A stretch of DNA of 64,000 bases from Phytophthora sp. 'mugwort' (Eukaryota; Oomycota; Peronosporomycetes; Peronosporales; Peronosporaceae): the NCBI GenBank assembly GCA_033558025.1, contig JAUCEF010000006.1, forward strand, positions 1,426,001 to 1,490,000, in the 5' to 3' direction. Positions 10,070 through 21,438 of this stretch are shown here, one piece after another. Both the position numbers and the translations under genes were made by a program. Positions within the stretch are counted from its first letter, which is position 1; the number at the start of each line of letters is the position of its first letter. The notes beneath the pieces are model-generated. The model saw only the letters and a list, made by a program, of their open reading frames with translations. It was not told the origin of the DNA and made no database searches.

Positions 10070-11370
10070 ATGACGCAGAGGCCCGCATTTAAGGAGCTTT
10101 TTCGTAGCTTAACTGGAGACCCCATAGCTACCACGCCGTCCTCAAAGACTCACAATGAGATTCTGGATGTTCTGTACCAGACCTTCCTCAAAGACACTTC
10201 TGAATTGCTGCAATCAGAGTTTAGGCTGCTGTATGACATACGGTTTATGAACTTTATGCATGATCTGTGGACAAATACCTCAAAAGAACTGCATCGTCGG
10301 GGCATTAAAGATCACAACTGGAGATTCGTATACTTAGTATTGCTAGCCGTGACGAAAATCGACGGGCATGATTCAATTGATGTGGCGGGGCGGATCGATA
10401 CCAAGCTGAGCATTTTATCTGGTTGGATGCGGAAACTACCGTTAAGTTTACAATTTCCGACACTGCTCCAGCGGCTCATAAGGTCTCACGGCAGTTTGAT
10501 ACGACCCTGCAGACAGACTGTGCAATACATTGCTTGAATCGTTTACGGTGTTGGTCTCAAATAGAACGTGCAAGCGTTTGAATGCCCCGACCCCAGCACT
10601 CAGCTGAAAAAGCGCGTAGTTGTGACAGAAGGAGGTGAATTCGGCCAGGGTTTACAAGTTATTCGAAAGCTACGATCTCTCAACAAATATTTCGCGAGCA
10701 GCACGGCCGTCCAACGTGGTCATGCGTTGACTGAATTCAGCAACTCCACGGATTGCCAAAATTAGATGGTCTTATTGACAATAATGTACGAGTGGCGTCA
10801 CTGGTTAAACTTTCCGGCGATCCATTGCCAACTACAAATCGTACCAGTGGTACTTTCAGAGTGTGAAAGAGGCCAGGAAAGACAAAGCCGTTTTCACGTG
10901 CATCTCGGGGGCAGACTGGAACCTAGTAATTGAAGTGGAGGCCATTGTGCATTGAGTAGCCGAGCTTGCCCTAGTGGAGTCCCATGCGGCCAGCATGCTA
11001 TCCTCCACGTTGTATGCTCTGGTAAGGGTTGCCTCTGCTCACATGAACGCGTTCAAATTTGCCGCACACCAGCTCAATGGGCCGAAAGATGAGGACACCA
11101 ACGAGACCAACTTTCCACGTGTGGAGTTAAAATTTAACAAGATATCCAAGCTTGGGCACCGCTGTATCGCCAGAACTCTCCATCAAGTATCTTTTAGACT
11201 GCCTAATTCGGCTGTTCAGCTGGGAATGGCGTTGCGGCTTGACCCCAGGACGAAGCGATCCGCCAAAAATTATCTTCAGATTCCAGACTCGTCTGAGGCC
11301 CATACGGACAAGGTCATGGAAGACACAAGAGTGCTGTTATACATGGAGCACCGTGAGTTTTAAAGGCGAA
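10070..11370 (+). pseudogene. hAT-superfamily transposase remains
   Basis: Three frame pieces are in transposase order. RPAFKELFRSLTGDP with SSKTHNEILDVLYQ (10070-10300) resembles the N-terminal part of hAT transposases. LRSLNKYFASSTAVQRGHAL (about 10650-10730) resembles the central strand. AVQLGMALRLDPRTK (about 11210-11260) resembles the pre-dimerisation block. Stops and frameshifts separate them, so this is a dead copy. I could not define terminal repeats. Assignment to hAT rests on several weak blocks in the expected order. Confidence 0.5.
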
Positions 11371-12052
11371 AGTACGTCATTAGGACTCACGATGATTCTG
11401 CTGGATCAACTTATCTTTGCAGCACTCTTCATCCAGATCCTGTTGACGCTACCATTTTTGGAGGCAAATATTCGTAGTTACCGGTAAACGCGCTTGTAAT
11501 GGTGTACCCCACCCGAGCTTATTGTGTCATCCAAAAAAATTTGTAGCCCCGATAGACAACGGACTAAAAAGGTTGGCCTTGTCGTATTGTATAATGTTTT
11601 GAGGGAAATCAGATGTATTCCGAATCAAAGAGATGTTGGGAGCAATTGAAAGCGAGCGTTCAGGAGGCGACTCTTCAGGATGGTTACGTGCACCTGTGCA
11701 AGATCAGGTGGGGCATCCCTGCTCTCAGTCTGTGATCTTTGAGCGATGGGAGCTCTCGTGCGATTAGCCCGCACGATCAATGTGGGTTCTAGCTTCCGTC
11801 CGAGGTACTGCTTGCAGGAGAGGGCGTGGTGTACTATTATCCGCAATTTTAATGCCGTCGATTCTCGGGCCACGGATTGCGCGACTACTGCAAGTATTTG
11901 ATAAGGACAAGGATTTTGCCACGTGACCCGATAGCGGCGAGTTACTTCCTGTGACTACAATAACCAAGCGTTTTGTGAGATGGTTATCTCCTCGAGCTTC
12001 CTCGCGGCTACTGGAAAATATCAGGACTTACTATCTCATCGGCAGCAGTGTA

Positions 12053-14148
12053 AGGGTACGACGACCAATATGCCGCACTATCGTTTAGGCAGGGTTGAGT
12101 TATAACCAACAAATGCATCATTATATCGCAACCTTCCTATGGCGCAACACGAACCAGAGACCACGGACGAGTCTAGCAAGCCTCCTGGATTCTACGCTGC
12201 ATGAACATCCGCTGATTTGGAAGCTACCGTGGCTGCTGTATGCACGCAGGACATGGCCATTTGTCCATGCGCGCTGCAGAGCGTGTATATAGCGTTCCAG
12301 CCGCACCATCAAACGGTATATCGATGGGCAAGACGTTGGAGTCGCTCCAGGCCGTTCAAGTGCGCTTACCGTGGTCGAAGAAGATAGATTAGTACAAGGC
12401 CTCCTCGACCGGGTCCGACGTGGATTTCCAGCCACACGCTTTAATTTTAAGACGATGGTCCTCGATATAATTAATGATGGCCGACAACACCAATTTGGCG
12501 ATCGTGGTCCGTCCGACAAGTGGGTTCTCTATTTTTAGAGTGTCATTCAGATGTATTAACCGTGAGGAAGGCCAGGAGTTTGGATAGCATCCGGGTGAAC
12601 GCAGCTGGCAAGACCGAGATTGAGTACGTCTTTAAAGAATACATCGACTTTTTAAAGAGACATTCTTTAGATCCAGCCCAGATCTACAATTGCGACGAAA
12701 CTGGTGTTGATACTCAAGGTGGTACACCCAAGAAGGTGATCACCAAGAAGGGGGTTAAGATGGTCGCTGTCTATCGCGGTCCAGACAGAAAAAACACAAC
12801 TTGCCTCCTAACTGTGAGTGCAACAGGCGCTTGGATTCCACCTCTGTTCGTGTTCAAGGGCGTCGACTTTCCATCGGACTTTATGGACGATTTTCCTAAT
12901 GGTAGCGTTGGAGCTGTTATGAGCAGCGCGTTCATCGACAGTGATTCCTTCGAAAATTGGATCGACCATTTTGTCCGGCATATTCCACCTACCCGACCAG
13001 TGCTACTCATTTTGGAAAAATCACTTCGACGAAAGTGCCACCTTCTTCAGCCGCTAGACGCGGGCTGCTTCCGATCGTTCAAATCATCGTGGAGGGACAA
13101 AATTGCGACCTGGGCAGAAATGTATCAGGGGTAGAGCCTGGCTAAGCATTGTCGACCGGAGGTAATTGGAGACGCACTTATGGAAGCATTTACACCGAAG
13201 AATATTACAGGATCATGGAAATCAACAGGTATGTGGCCGGTTGATTTAAATAGGCCTCTTTCTACGATTGGTAATATATGTGCGAAGGGCACGATGCTCG
13301 AGGCACCATATTCACCCATTATTTCTGTCCGTGCCCTCTTCCATTACACGAAATTGACGAACGTAGCCTGAAGCGGTTGGAAAAAAATGATATTGACGTC
13401 TCCGGGTTTCGAACCTTTACTATTGTGATGTGGGACCTCAACCCGACTGCAACCATTAAGCGCCGATTTCCAACAAAGACGCTAATCAAACTGGGAACAA
13501 AGCGTTTGCTAACACATGTAGACTGCATGGCTGAAGAAGAAAAAAAAGAACGCGGAAAGAAAGAGGCTGCTGAAATGCACTCACGCGAGCGGAAGACTAA
13601 CGCAGTAAGAATATGGAGCTCGAATCCCGGAAGCTTTTAAATGCAGCCGAAAGAGCTCGGAAACGCACCGAAGCAGTGGCGCGCAAGAAGGTGGCCGTCC
13701 TGAAAAAAAAAGCAAGCGGCAAGTTCGCGGAATGAATGTACGAAGCACGAAACAACCACGTAAGCAGAACAAACGGCAATCCGGACCGGACACGCCGGCC
13801 TCCGGCCTCAGTTGCCCAGGAGCATACTGTGTCTATCGAGATCGAAACAATTTCCATCTCCCAGGCCGTTCATGTAGGTTCAGACTCAGATATTGTCGCT
13901 TTTTTTGTGAACGTGTAGAACGGGTGGGGCATGTTGGGTCGGGTCAGAGGAGAGTTAAGAAAAGTATGTGAACATTTTCATTTTGCTGGTACATCGTCTC
14001 TTCTTACTGGTTTCTCAAAATGGAAATAGCATCGTTTAGCTGACATTCAGAGCTTTATGCCCTACCATTGGATCGCGCCCATCCGCTTTCGTTGGTGAAA
14101 ATTTCAGTTTTTCGTGAAAAAGTGCGGCATGTTGGGTCGTCGTACCCT
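12053..14148 (+). mobile_element. pogo-like (Tc1/mariner superfamily) element with both terminal repeats
   Basis: Left terminal repeat 12053-12078 (AGGGTACGACGACC...ATGCCGCAC) and right repeat 14122-14148 (its reverse complement with one extra base and one substitution) are flanked by TA at 12051-12052 and 14149-14150, the expected target duplication. A related subterminal motif (GGCATGTTGGGTCG) occurs at about 13927 as well as in the right terminal repeat. The 2,096-bp element contains a broken DDE_1/pogo transposase. Near-full length with both ends kept suggests a relatively recent arrival compared with its neighbours. Confidence 0.85.
12140..13736 (+). pseudogene. pogo/Tigger-type DDE_1 transposase, degenerate
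   Basis: An N-terminal helix-turn-helix region (12170-12330) is frameshifted. The core includes IYNCDETGVDTQGG (first acidic residue), KNTTCLLTVSATGAWIPP and HLLQPLDAGCFRSFKSSWR, then AFTPKNITGSWKSTGMWPVD, the usual C-terminal block. At about 13016 the sequence jumps from RPVLLIL straight to RRKCHLLQPLD: the central part with the second catalytic Asp is deleted. Stops at about 12537 and 13135 also interrupt the frame, so the protein is inactive. It lies wholly within the terminal repeats at 12053-14148. Confidence 0.8.
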
Positions 14149-14149
14149 T

Positions 14150-15128
14150 AAAAGGCGTCGCAGCTGCCGACATCCTGAACGCTGGTCCTGCTCGCGCGTG
14201 GCGTGAAATTTTTGATCATATGCGCCTAATCATACGGGAGCAATTACCTCCTCGGGTAAATGTGCTGCTGATCACCGCGCTACCAGCGCGCATACATTAA
14301 TCGCAACGGACGGTCGAAGACGCAGACGCTCCTGATGTACGCCAAACTACCTAGGAAAGAGTCAAGCAACCATGCTAAAAGTAATGAAGAAAATGGTTGT
14401 CCTGTCTACTCGCACAATTATCGTATTGATGACAACAGCGTATATGCTGTTTCGTCCATAGAGATTCTTCGGACGAAGCCAATGCAGGTTGTAGTTGCAC
14501 TCGTTAGGGTAGGTGCTGTATGCTTCGCTGAAAGAGTGACGGCAACCGCCAAGTGTCATTCACCCCGCTTCCACGGCGTCTCTTACGTTCCTGGTGTCGC
14601 TGTGACTGTCGTTGTTTTATCAGCCTGCTGAGCATGGACCAGTATCCGCGCTTGCTCGCTAACCCGTACCTGCTCAGAGACCGTCGACGACATTTGATCG
14701 CCCTCCGCCTGTCCAACAGGCGGAAGCCTATCTTCTGGCTCGCCGAACAACACCAGACCTTGGTTGGTGAACTCCTCTAGCTCTTACCCGTCAACCTGCA
14801 CTTGCTCGCCGACCTGTACTTGCTCGCCAATCTGTATGTGCTCGCTGACCTGTACGTGCTCGACGGCTTAACCAGCAGGGTCAGGATCAAGGTAGAGAAG
14901 TTGCTCGAACGAGATGGCAATCATCGTATGCACTAAGTGAGACTGCCGACGGCGGGCGCGAAGCACGGATCTTATTAGCGTGAAGCGTCGCCGAGGCGAA
15001 CAGCTGGAAATAACCCGAACCGTCACGTAGGGGGTGCAGTGAGTAGAAAGCAGGGGTGCAGCGAGTAAGTGTCCCAAAGAATGTTCTACTGGAGAAGCAC
15101 CATTCAACTTACAGATGTCAGTTGGGGA
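14150..15128. other. repeat-rich intergenic sequence
   Basis: No supported gene. It contains an 18-bp tandem repeat (14794-14865). Short frames such as 14335-14631 (+) show no family resemblance. Confidence 0.4.
14794..14865. repeat. 18-bp minisatellite, four copies
   Basis: Four degenerate copies of an 18-bp unit, for example GACCTGTACTTGCTCGCC. Every unit is a multiple of three, so both strands stay open: + gives (D/N)L(Y/H)(V/L)L(A/D) repeats, minus gives EQVQVG-type repeats. A weaker copy lies near 14655. Repeats differ mainly at third positions, which hints at a former coding repeat. Confidence 0.75.
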
Positions 15129-15826
15129 AATCTTCGGAGCATCAAACTTGGAGCATCGGAGCACAAAACGTCCGGGCATGTGCTGTAGTAGCGCGCCCAC
15201 ATTCGAGAAACCGATGTTAACAAAACGAACGATTCATGTAAATATATTTAAAAAAAACAGACAACTAGAGAAGACTGCCGAGAGGACTGCGATCTCCACT
15301 TTCGCTCACCCTTCCGAGCCGCACGCCACGTCGTACAACATCGTCTCTCCACGATGCAAGCCCATGATCGTATCATTGTCGCCCATGTTGCAGGCCAGCC
15401 TGTCATGTTGGCGACCAGGTCGTTATGATGTCGGATCCTAGGATGCTGCCAGCGGCGTGGGCGCGCTGTCCGGGATCGCGGGCGAGCTGACCACCAAGAA
15501 GGGCGAGCTGTCCGACATCATGAGCGACCTGGTCGCCAACATGTGAGGCCTGCCTGCACATGGGCGACAGTGATCCGATCATAGGCTTGTATCGTGAAGA
15601 GACGATATTGTACGACTTGGCGTGCGGCTGGAAGGGCGAACGAAAGAGGAGATCGCAGTTCTCTCACCAGTCTTCTCTAGTTGTCTGTTTTTTTATATAT
15701 ATTCATGAATCGTCCGTTTTGTTAACATCGGCTTCTCGAATGTGGGCGCGCTACTACACTGTAGCCTACAGCGCACGCCCGCACTTTTTGTACTCCGATG
15801 CTCTCAAGTTCGATGCTCCGAAGATT
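15129..15826. repeat. large foldback, arms of about 310 bp, 75-bp loop, with gene-like sequence at its centre
   Basis: 15129-15435 is an imperfect inverted copy of 15511-15826 (paired coordinates sum to about 30946-30955, with small gaps). The loop is 15436-15510. The centre reads as GC-rich codons, + strand 15442-15546, for GIAGELTTKKGELSDIMSD followed by LVANM and a TGA; this is unlike the AT-rich surroundings. Part of this coding-like segment (from 15511) is duplicated in inverse in the left arm. I infer capture of the 3' end of a host gene; I do not recognise the gene. Confidence 0.7.
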
Positions 15827-15839
15827 ACTCATGTCAGTT

Positions 15840-16475
15840 CCCGCATTGAGCGCGTTATTTCTAGCAGATTTGAATCACCCGTTACTGCTAGCATAAGCAC
15901 GATCCCATGAAAAAAGTTCTCACATTTGTAGCTGAAGTACCATTAGCAAAAGAAAATTCAGTTCAAATCCGCACTTAGCGGTGATAGTCGTTGCAGAATC
16001 GGCTGCTTCTTCCTTTAGGGTATCGCGTGTTGTCGCCTAAGCTCTTGTGGTTCGAGAGGGCGTTTATAGCCTCGGCGGTCGACGACTTGGCTGGCGGTGG
16101 TGGGCATCTTGGTTGCGTGCAATGTAAAGAAGTGATGTGTAAGGACGCTTGCAGCGTAGTAAATGATACTGACCTGCAAAATTAACTAGCTGAGTTTTGG
16201 CGAAGATGACATACGTATTAGGTATGCCAGTAACACATAGCATGTAGATTGAGATTTTCCTCAATGACACGATCCTTTTATGATTTTATGAATTGTGACG
16301 GCGCAAATCCGCTACATAGAAAATACCTGAATTCGAGTAAAAGTATGGCAGCTTTAGATAAAACCATGCCGTGTTGTTCCACAAATAACATAAATGCTCA
16401 CGATACATGCACATAATTTACAGAAACAGCACTAAATCTGCGTGTGTTGCTAATTTGCAAAAGCAAGAAATATTA
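15840..16475. other. intergenic, upstream of the PIG-X-like gene
   Basis: No supported coding sequence or repeat family. This is AT-rich and probably contains the promoter of the gene starting at 16476. Confidence 0.35.
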
Positions 16476-18708
16476 ATGCGTCTATGGGCAGGTATCCTCG
16501 CCGTTGGCAGTCTGGGAGTCGACGCAGCCAGCCACGCAACCTTCGCACTGTGGCCGCGGCAAGTTGACGCAACACTATCACTCTCCGGTGCAACAGGTAT
16601 GAGTTAAGTTCATGGCGTTGCGCTGCCGTTAAAAGAATGCTCGAGTAACTGACACTTTTTACTCGTTGCTTCAGATGGGACGACCGTCGTCAAGGCCTCG
16701 CATGGAGGAGCTCTCGCCACGTTCAATATGAAGATGGACACCCAGTCAAATGTACTATGAGTGAATGTGCTTGGGTATTGGCGATGGCAATGGAATTGAG
16801 CTCACATTGTGTTGATAGGAGCCTCTCGATCCCCTGATCGATGCAATTGAGGTAGAGGAAGCGGGTATCTTAAGCCGAGATGGAGCTATCCACTGAGAAC
16901 AGGTATCTATGTTGCTTTAGATCACATGGGTATCGGCTGCAGATGCACAGAGCTCGACGTTTGATCGATTTTTGTCGAACTCGCCACGGTTCGATAGGAT
17001 GAATGCAGTTGGTATTCATCTGCAAGTTAAGCTGCACGAGGAAGCTGCCTGGGGTGCAATTAACGAGACGCACCACGAACGGATTGAGTCTAATGTCCGT
17101 GAAATCTTGCAGAACACGGTACCCTCGATTGAAATTCTCCCAAGTTTGTCGAAAGGTCTGCGCTAGGTGCTTGCAGGATGTCAACACTATATCACGAGTG
17201 GTATGGCTGACATTCTGTATCGATTGTCTATCTTGCAGGGTTCTTGGCTAGGTCTTTGTGCGACTTCCGCGCTTGGCAGACGAGTAATCCGCTTGAGGAG
17301 ATTCTTCGCAATCCTGTTGCCAGATCACCAAGAATCTCCTTCTCTTCATCGTTCCCTTTCTCGTCAAAGAACAATGGTGGGTCATTTTACACCAATATTA
17401 TTCCTGGCGCGGTTGATTCTGGAAAGTCAGCGGTCGAGCGCGCTCTGCTTGAAACAAAGCGAAGGTTGAGTACGGTCCTCTCAAAAGGACACAGGTTGAC
17501 AGTGATGAAACTTGGTCGTGGTCCAGTATCTTCTTCAGCTATCGAGTCAGAGTATTTGGAAGTGTGGGCTACAGGATCGTCGAACACGAAGGCATCATGG
17601 AGAGCTTCTTTCCCAATCGGCGAGACTACAATCGACGTGCTTGTTGTAGCATCGATTACTCGCGAGCTGGATCTTGACAAACTTGAGCACGTTTGGCTTC
17701 AACGAGACGGCAAAGTCGTTGCGTCTACATCTCTTCCATCTGTCCTAGATGTCCAAGTTTCAAAGACTTCAGTAGCAGCCTCGGTGCAAGCAGATATCGT
17801 TGGAAAAGGCTTCCATCGTCGATATGTCATGGATGTGGAGCTCCTTGAGTCTGCGGTCTGTGGTGTAGTTGCCAAGGATAAAACGATCCTTGTGCGCGTC
17901 CCAATCTCTAACACTGCGTATATCGATTTGGACGAGATTCGGGTACGTTCCGCAAACTAGAATGTGGCGGACAGGTCCCATAATGTGCTTGATATGTGGA
18001 TGTCGTTATAGAGAATGGAGCGCTTTGGTGGGCTTAGACTTCTGTCCTTCACGAAACACATCGAAATCGAGCGACCTTCACCTGTTTCCTCGCAGCATGT
18101 CGTTGGTCTAGAGTTTACGATGTTCGTGCCCATTGTTTTTTTTTTCTTAAAGTATTGTCGGATGTTTTACTTGTATTGTGATGTGTTCGTAGTCCACTAA
18201 CCAACCAAGTGCACATTGAATTCCCGATTCACTTCCGATATCAAGCCCCGTCAGAAAGCGAATTGTATCGTCAAGCATCCGTCATTGCTCCCGACATTTT
18301 CCTATTTTGTCGAGATGGAGATCGTTCTTCCACGGAAAAGCTAAAATCGTTGGACCATGATAGTCTGCAAAACTACCTTCAGGTAAGCAACTTATACGAT
18401 CGATTAAAATCGTTATTGCGCTCTTACTGATCGTACTGGTCTTGCCATTTGACCAACAGACCTGGGGCTTGTCTGAACAAGTGACTTCGCGCACCGGCAG
18501 CTACTGGCTTCACCTGGTACCAGTATTCCCTCTTCCAGTTTTGCAGGCTCTTACACCTGTGGGCTATCTTCCTTTGGATTGGATTGTGAGCTCCGTGACA
18601 TTGTTGTTTGCCAGTATGGGTGCGGCATTACTACTCTGGGTTTCCTTTGATGTAGCAAAAGGAACCCAAAGCTCTTCTGCTCCTAACTGGAAAAGAAAAG
18701 CTAACTAA
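16476..18708 (+). CDS. PIG-X/PBN1-like GPI mannosyltransferase I subunit, eight exons
   Basis: Exons as I read them: 16476-16596, 16675-16751, 16819-16851, 16921-17155, 17239-17942, 18012-18105, 18210-18382 and 18460-18708. All junctions keep frame and give about 561 aa. A signal peptide (MRLWAGILAVGSLGVDAAS) starts the protein. The C-terminal third carries HIEIERPSPVSSQHVV, then HIEFPIHFRYQAP, then a membrane span near the end (DWIVSSVTLLFASMGAALLL), the pattern of PIG-X/PBN1. That protein stabilises the PIG-M mannosyltransferase in the ER. The protein is longer than animal PIG-X. The exon 3 and exon 6 ends are the least certain; the ORF-only reading of exon 3 would hit a TGA. Confidence 0.7.
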
Positions 18709-18866
18709 TCTGACAGCCACAAGACTTTTCAGCTCACGTCAATTTTTTGCCTTACATACATCATTGCGCTCGTCGGCGAGAATAATAAGTTGTGCTTCAA
18801 TACATAAAGCTCCCAGATTGGAAGTGCCAGTAGCCTCCTGCTTCAGTTTGCCCTTAATTCTGTTGC

Positions 18867-19841
18867 TCAAGTGCCGTAATTTTCCTCATTCAGCAGCCGA
18901 AGCGTAAGGGTAGCATGATCCAGTACGGTAATAGTGTAGTGGTTCATACGTCGTGTCTGCAGGTCTCTTGTAATCGGAGTCGGTGGAAAAGACCCGGGAG
19001 TGACGGCACCCATGCAGTAGTTGATCCCCGGGTCATCGTCATCGCATCCGCTGATGGTGACTGTGGCCCGGAAGAGGTTCGCAGGCACGTTCGAGTACAT
19101 CATCTCTGCCATCCGTCGAGACATCTCGAAGGAGATGCTTGAGGCCTGCTCCATATACTCCACAGCCCAGCCAGGTTCGGACTCATCGTCGCTCCTTTCA
19201 ACGTCACTGAGACTGCATTCAGCCTCGTAAGTTGCATCGTGTTTTCCATGGCTTTGATGCCGTGAGGTATACTGCGGTTGTCTGTGGCTTGCGTCCATGA
19301 GGTCCACCGGAGACGTGCATGGCGTCTGTGTCCGTCCTGTGTCCGAAGGCTCCGCCGCGAAAAACCTCTGGATGCCTAGGAAAAGCTGCTGGTACAGCCG
19401 TTTGACTACATGCTGATCCTGATCATCCACGTCATTATCAATTTCAGTCGAGGACGCATCGTCCTCAATGTGAAGATGCCTGTGGCGAAGAATCTGCTGC
19501 CCTGTGTACGAGGCCTCCTCGAGCTCTTTAGCGACGAGAGATCGCCAGAACTCCGTGAACTGCGCATCTGAGAGCGAGATGACCGAGTCGGCCACCCTGT
19601 CGAGTGAGTCCAACGCCGCCACGGGCAGCTGCGTCTGGAGCTGCATGTACCATTGCAGGATGGACGAGGCGCAATACTTGGCGCAGTTCCGGTCCAGTTG
19701 GTAGAGCACGAAGGCCAGCGTACGCAGCAGCGACTTCTCGACGGCGACGACCACCGACATGGCGCCGGATACGTCATTGTCGCTCGCAGGGGCTGGTGGG
19801 ACGTCCACCGCGCGTCGGCAAACTTCCATGGCGCCGGTCAT
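18867..19841 (-). CDS. hypothetical protein, single exon
   Basis: 324 aa without introns. The N-terminal half (about residues 28-120) is helical, with hydrophobic heptads (SLLRTLAFVLYQLDR, SILQWYMQLQTQLP). The middle is acidic and Ser/Asp-rich; the C-terminal part (VTISGCDDDDP...TLTLRLLNEENYGT) is beta-like. No signal peptide or recognised domain. An initiator-like TCACTTC occurs on the minus strand at 19917-19923, about 75 bases before the start. It converges with the PIG-X-like gene (158 bp between stops). Confidence 0.65.
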   Translation of the reverse strand: MTGAMEVCRRAVDVPPAPASDNDVSGAMSVVVAVEKSLLRTLAFVLYQLDRNCAKYCASSILQWYMQLQTQLPVAALDSLDRVADSVISLSDAQFTEFWRSLVAKELEEASYTGQQILRHRHLHIEDDASSTEIDNDVDDQDQHVVKRLYQQLFLGIQRFFAAEPSDTGRTQTPCTSPVDLMDASHRQPQYTSRHQSHGKHDATYEAECSLSDVERSDDESEPGWAVEYMEQASSISFEMSRRMAEMMYSNVPANLFRATVTISGCDDDDPGINYCMGAVTPGSFPPTPITRDLQTRRMNHYTITVLDHATLTLRLLNEENYGT

Positions 19842-19916
19842 GAGGCGCCAAACGGGCTTCGTTCAAGGCTTTTTGTGAGTACTAGGGAGGACCTTGAGCG
19901 GCTTTGCGTGTAGCTG

Positions 19917-19923
19917 GAAGTGA
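19917..19923 (-). promoter_or_regulatory. initiator-like motif upstream of the 19841 gene
   Basis: The minus strand reads TTCTCACTTCCAGC, which contains the YCAYTYY initiator, 76-82 bases before the start codon. Motif match only. Confidence 0.35.
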
Positions 19924-20663
19924 GAAGAGCGTTCCGGTCTTTCGTTCGGCGACCGCCGGACAGCGTCGTTGACTGATATCTTGGGCCTCTTTTCGTCTTT
20001 CCACTCTCTGCCGAAACGGCCGGACGGCAACAACTGGTGACCATTATGGCTGCGCAGCACTTTCTTTCCTTTTTTTTATTTTTTTAGTTCGGGAACCAAG
20101 CAGCAGATTTGACTGAATGGAAAAAGAACACAACGCTTCCTTCAGCAGCAAAAAGATCTCGATAACCTCAAATATTATAGCCATCACCTGGATATTTTCC
20201 GAGACGAGAGCTCTCGTCACCATTAGCGCAAAGATCTCGTTGTCAGGCATGGTAGAAATCCAGCATGGTGGTCTTGCCTAGCCAGTGAATAACTTCAATC
20301 TTTGCTTCTTGTGGGTAATTTAACTTTTATTTGTTGATGTTATGCTACTTGCTATTCCGTTAGCAGCGACGATCCAGTTTTAGTGGAGTCATCGCGACAG
20401 AGTTGCATTTACATGTACAGCAGCTTAAGTTCTGCGGGGTTAAATGCACAACCATTTTGCGTGGGTTAAATGCAACCACCTAAGAAAACTGACCAGGGGA
20501 TTATTTCATAAATTGATAAAGTATATTAAATACATGTACACATGTATTTTAAATGATCATCATTGTGAAACGGAAAATTGTATGTACGTACCGACATTTT
20601 CCAATTAGTGCGCTCCACTTGCGGACGTGTGGCGCACCCATCACTAATCCTTTGTACACCATA
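19924..20663. other. intergenic region before the FAM210-like gene
   Basis: Contains a poly-T/A-rich tract at about 20066-20087 and short frames (20044-20250 minus) with no family resemblance. Presumably holds the FAM210-like promoter; a CTCCACTTGCGG stretch at about 20610 resembles an initiator. Confidence 0.35.
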
Positions 20664-21311
20664 ATGCTGCAGAGTGTCGCTATCCGCTCGCTGTTCCGCG
20701 GCGCCACGCAGTGCAGCCGTTTATCGATGCTGGCGCATCGTCTGGCGCGCCCTTCGTCGTCATTCTCGCTGCTTGATGCGTCCAATCGCCTGCGCTTCGG
20801 TACGCAGAGCCCGTTCGCCGCGTGTCTGCAGGTTCAGACGTTTGCCTCGGTCCCGGGTCGCGACAACGACGAGCAGCTGCACAACAGCAGCGGCAAGAGC
20901 AAGAAGCAGCAGATCCAGGAATTGATGGAGGAGAACGCGGCACTGAAGAAGGAAGTGGAGACGCTTAAGGTCGAGCTGGCCAAGAAGCCCAACAAGTTCC
21001 TTGGCACGCTGCAGCAGTACGGTCTGCCCTTCTTCGCCTGGTGGACGACGCTTTACCTGGCTTCAGGCGTGTCGATCTACATGGCGCTAGACACGGGCCT
21101 GGTGTCGGGATCTAGCATCATTGACTTCATCATGCAGATAGGCCTGGACAGGTTCATCGACCCGACCCGACTTGACCCGACCTACGGTAACATCGCCATT
21201 GCGGTGCTTGTCAACGAGTGCATTGAGGTCATCCGCCTTCCCTTCACGCTGGCCACGTTGCCGTTCATCAAGCGTGTCTTCTCCCGCAAGAACCTAGAGG
21301 AGGCCAAGTAA
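20664..21311 (+). CDS. FAM210/DUF1279 mitochondrial membrane protein
   Basis: 215 aa in one exon from the ATG at 20664; an upstream in-frame extension to 20553 is probably untranslated. The first 65 residues are Arg/Ser-rich (MLQSVAIRSLFRGATQCS), consistent with mitochondrial import. A short coiled coil follows (QQIQELMEENAALKKEVE). The C-terminal DUF1279 domain shows LQQYGLPFFAWWTTLYLASG and YGNIAIAVLVNECIEVIRLP, with two membrane-associated helices. FAM210A/B act at the inner mitochondrial membrane; the precise role in oomycetes is unknown. Confidence 0.85.
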   Translation: MLQSVAIRSLFRGATQCSRLSMLAHRLARPSSSFSLLDASNRLRFGTQSPFAACLQVQTFASVPGRDNDEQLHNSSGKSKKQQIQELMEENAALKKEVETLKVELAKKPNKFLGTLQQYGLPFFAWWTTLYLASGVSIYMALDTGLVSGSSIIDFIMQIGLDRFIDPTRLDPTYGNIAIAVLVNECIEVIRLPFTLATLPFIKRVFSRKNLEEAK

Positions 21312-21438
21312 GACGACGGAATCAAGGAGTGGCAGCAGCTTCCACACAGGTCAGTTCAACGGGATTAAGCGCGAATAGAAATGAATGCATGTTAGCTCGT
21401 GCCCGGAGAAGGGCATGTACGTTCGTACAAAGCTCACG

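Noticed and set aside
17156..17238. Reading the PIG-X exon 4 frame on to its TAG as the end of the gene
   Set aside because: A GT-AG intron (17156-17238) joins in frame to a long downstream exon, and the PIG-X signature lies in the later exons.
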